Positions 62,911 to 64,000 of a DNA stretch of 64,000 bases are shown in pieces. How positions within the stretch are numbered: position 1 is the stretch's first letter; every line of letters begins with the position of its first letter. The translations under genes and the position numbers were made by a program. The stretch lies in contig JAGCCO010000042.1 in the NCBI GenBank assembly GCA_017651645.1, forward strand, positions 129,821 through 193,820. Direction: 5' to 3'. This stretch comes from Bacteroidales bacterium. Its GTDB lineage: Bacteria > Bacteroidota > Bacteroidia > Bacteroidales > F082. Below the pieces are notes generated by a model that saw only the letters and a list, made by a program, of their open reading frames with translations, searched no databases and was not told where the DNA came from.

Positions 62911-63999
62911 TCACATTACAACAAATTTCTTTACAGTTTTACCATTAGCATTCCTGACTTCAACAAAATAAACACCAGATTTCAATGCTTCAACATTAAT
63001 AGTATTAACCAAATTATCAATGAGTTGTGTTTTTACGATTTGCCCATGGACGTTAAAAATCACCACCTTAGAAATCATGGCTTTTTTAAGTGTGAGGGTG
63101 AAATTACCATTGGTGACAGGATTTGGCCACAGTTCAAAAGCAGTAGTGTAAGACTCACTCACACCATCGTCTTCAAGGAAGGGAATGTAGTTGACCAAGC
63201 CCAAATTTGGGTCATCATATTGATGAGTGATATGTTCTTCAATCTCTTGTTCGTCAAGGGTGCCCCAATAGTTGCCTATGGCCATAATGTCGCAGGCGGT
63301 GTTGTTGTATAGGTCGAAATAGAGGTAGTCCATCCCATAATTGGCGAGATGACCGTTGTTGTGTATCACATTATGTCCCCAGTCGTCTTCGGAGCCAAGA
63401 TCAACATCGGCGGCATTGATGACAGTGATACCCCACAGATTTTTGGTAATGGTATTATTGCGGATATAAGCCTTGTTGTTTTCGTCCATGCCATAAATGC
63501 TGATGCCGCTGCCACCGTTCATCGGGTTGGTTTCAAGATTGTTTTGGTCAAAGGTATTTCCGATGATGGTCGAGCTGAGATGATAGCCTTGTTGATTGTA
63601 GCCATAACGGTTGTGGTTGATGTCATTGTTTTTCAACAGGATTTTGGTGTCACCGATTCCCATTAGGTCGGAAATGCTAATGCCGCCCGCATTGTTGTCT
63701 CCCCAATGAATGGTGCAGTTCACGATACGGATGCTGTCTTCGGAACCAGGTCCTAAGTTTATATGAGGTTGATTAGTGCCCACATTATAATAAAACAGAC
63801 AGTCAGTGATTTGTGGAGAGGTTTGCCCGTTGGCTGGCGAACTGATGGCTGAACCATTATTATTGTCAAATTCGCAATTCGTGAACACGGGGTCGCAGTT
63901 CATGCAATTGACAGCCGCACTTTGTTGCTCGCAACGGAAAGTATGGAAATGGCAGTCTGTAAAAACAGCTTCGCTTTCAATTATTTGAATGCCGTCCAA
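62911..63999 (-). CDS. Parallel beta-helix protein with T9SS sorting domain, N-terminus off window
   Basis: The visible 362 residues are continuous and open at the window edge. Residues 1-270 are right-handed beta-helix rungs rich in Asn and Asp (FTNCEFDNNNGSAISSP, TKILLKNNDINHNRYGYN, KAYIRNNTITKNLWGITV). The C-terminal part (FELWPNPVTNGNFTLTL to KTVKKFVVM) is a type A sorting domain. It is exported by Sec then T9SS and may bind or cleave polysaccharide; no catalytic motif can be picked from this fragment. Confidence 0.85.
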   Translation of the reverse strand: MDGIQIIESEAVFTDCHFHTFRCEQQSAAVNCMNCDPVFTNCEFDNNNGSAISSPANGQTSPQITDCLFYYNVGTNQPHINLGPGSEDSIRIVNCTIHWGDNNAGGISISDLMGIGDTKILLKNNDINHNRYGYNQQGYHLSSTIIGNTFDQNNLETNPMNGGSGISIYGMDENNKAYIRNNTITKNLWGITVINAADVDLGSEDDWGHNVIHNNGHLANYGMDYLYFDLYNNTACDIMAIGNYWGTLDEQEIEEHITHQYDDPNLGLVNYIPFLEDDGVSESYTTAFELWPNPVTNGNFTLTLKKAMISKVVIFNVHGQIVKTQLIDNLVNTINVEALKSGVYFVEVRNANGKTVKKFVVM

Positions 64000-64000
64000 T

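Overview
The window reads as chromosomal DNA of a Bacteroidota (Bacteroidetes) member, most likely Bacteroidales. The grounds are many start-proximal TAnnTTTG boxes (the Bacteroidetes -7 promoter element), mostly weak Shine-Dalgarno signals, two proteins ending in type IX secretion sorting domains, and phylum-typical families (DUF4954, DUF4175, DUF4292, YwqK/MORN_2, RelB/DinJ with a COG1569 PIN protein). No rRNA, transposase, phage gene or CRISPR array was seen. One tRNA (Asn, GTT) is present.

Layout. 0-11 kb: a minus-strand nucleotide-sugar cluster (WbpP-like epimerase, WlbA-like dehydrogenase, nagB, DUF4954, fdtB, a double-domain FdtA, rmlB, rmlA, galE), reading as a dTDP-3-amino-3,6-dideoxyhexose route plus UDP-HexNAc(A) conversions. 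11-19 kb: orphan adenine methyltransferase, tsaB, a secreted M28 peptidase, an AsmA-like protein, gltX. 19-21.5 kb: wecC-wecB (UDP-ManNAcA). 21.5-31.4 kb: DUF4175, ybeY, mnmG flanked by two parS-like sites, a methyltransferase, an NtrY-like kinase. 31.4-38.2 kb: hicBA, a flippase, dut, a TPR protein, a DUF4292 lipoprotein, an EnvC-like protein, a small lipoprotein, a SprT-like protein. 38.4-41.3 kb: a fucose-type salvage group. 41.4-50.5 kb: WbpM-like dehydratase, D-2-hydroxyacid dehydrogenase, a lipoprotein, manC and a glycan assembly trio. 51-54.4 kb: a PfkB kinase and an EF-G paralogue. 54.5-56.1 kb: an AT-rich accessory patch. 56-58 kb: lutB-rpiB. 57.9-58.5 kb: an AT-rich gene-free stretch with four perfect TTATCAACA DnaA-box-like 9-mers, a candidate oriC. 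58.5-64 kb: a YwqK-like protein, an LD-carboxypeptidase, a hicA-hicB-CARF nuclease operon, and a truncated T9SS beta-helix protein.

Two themes stand out. First, the hicA-hicB-DUF1887 (Card1/Can2-like) operon has a palindromic operator candidate and no CRISPR locus in view, so it could be a stand-alone defence unit. Second, at least ten families of short-word tandem or palindromic repeats lie at gene boundaries. In five genes the stop codon lies inside the first repeat word, and in two more the repeat abuts the stop. In three conserved enzymes (wecB, manC, the FAD/Fe-S dehydrogenase) repeat DNA sits in frame inside the protein. In ybeY and the envC-like gene a shared GACTATGAC-type hairpin forms the C-terminal or N-terminal codons. 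This resembles the in-frame palindromic elements known from Rickettsia, though the families here are different.

All calls come from reading sequence and translations. No database search, alignment, GC-skew or structure computation was run. Family names rest on recognised motifs and residue counts.
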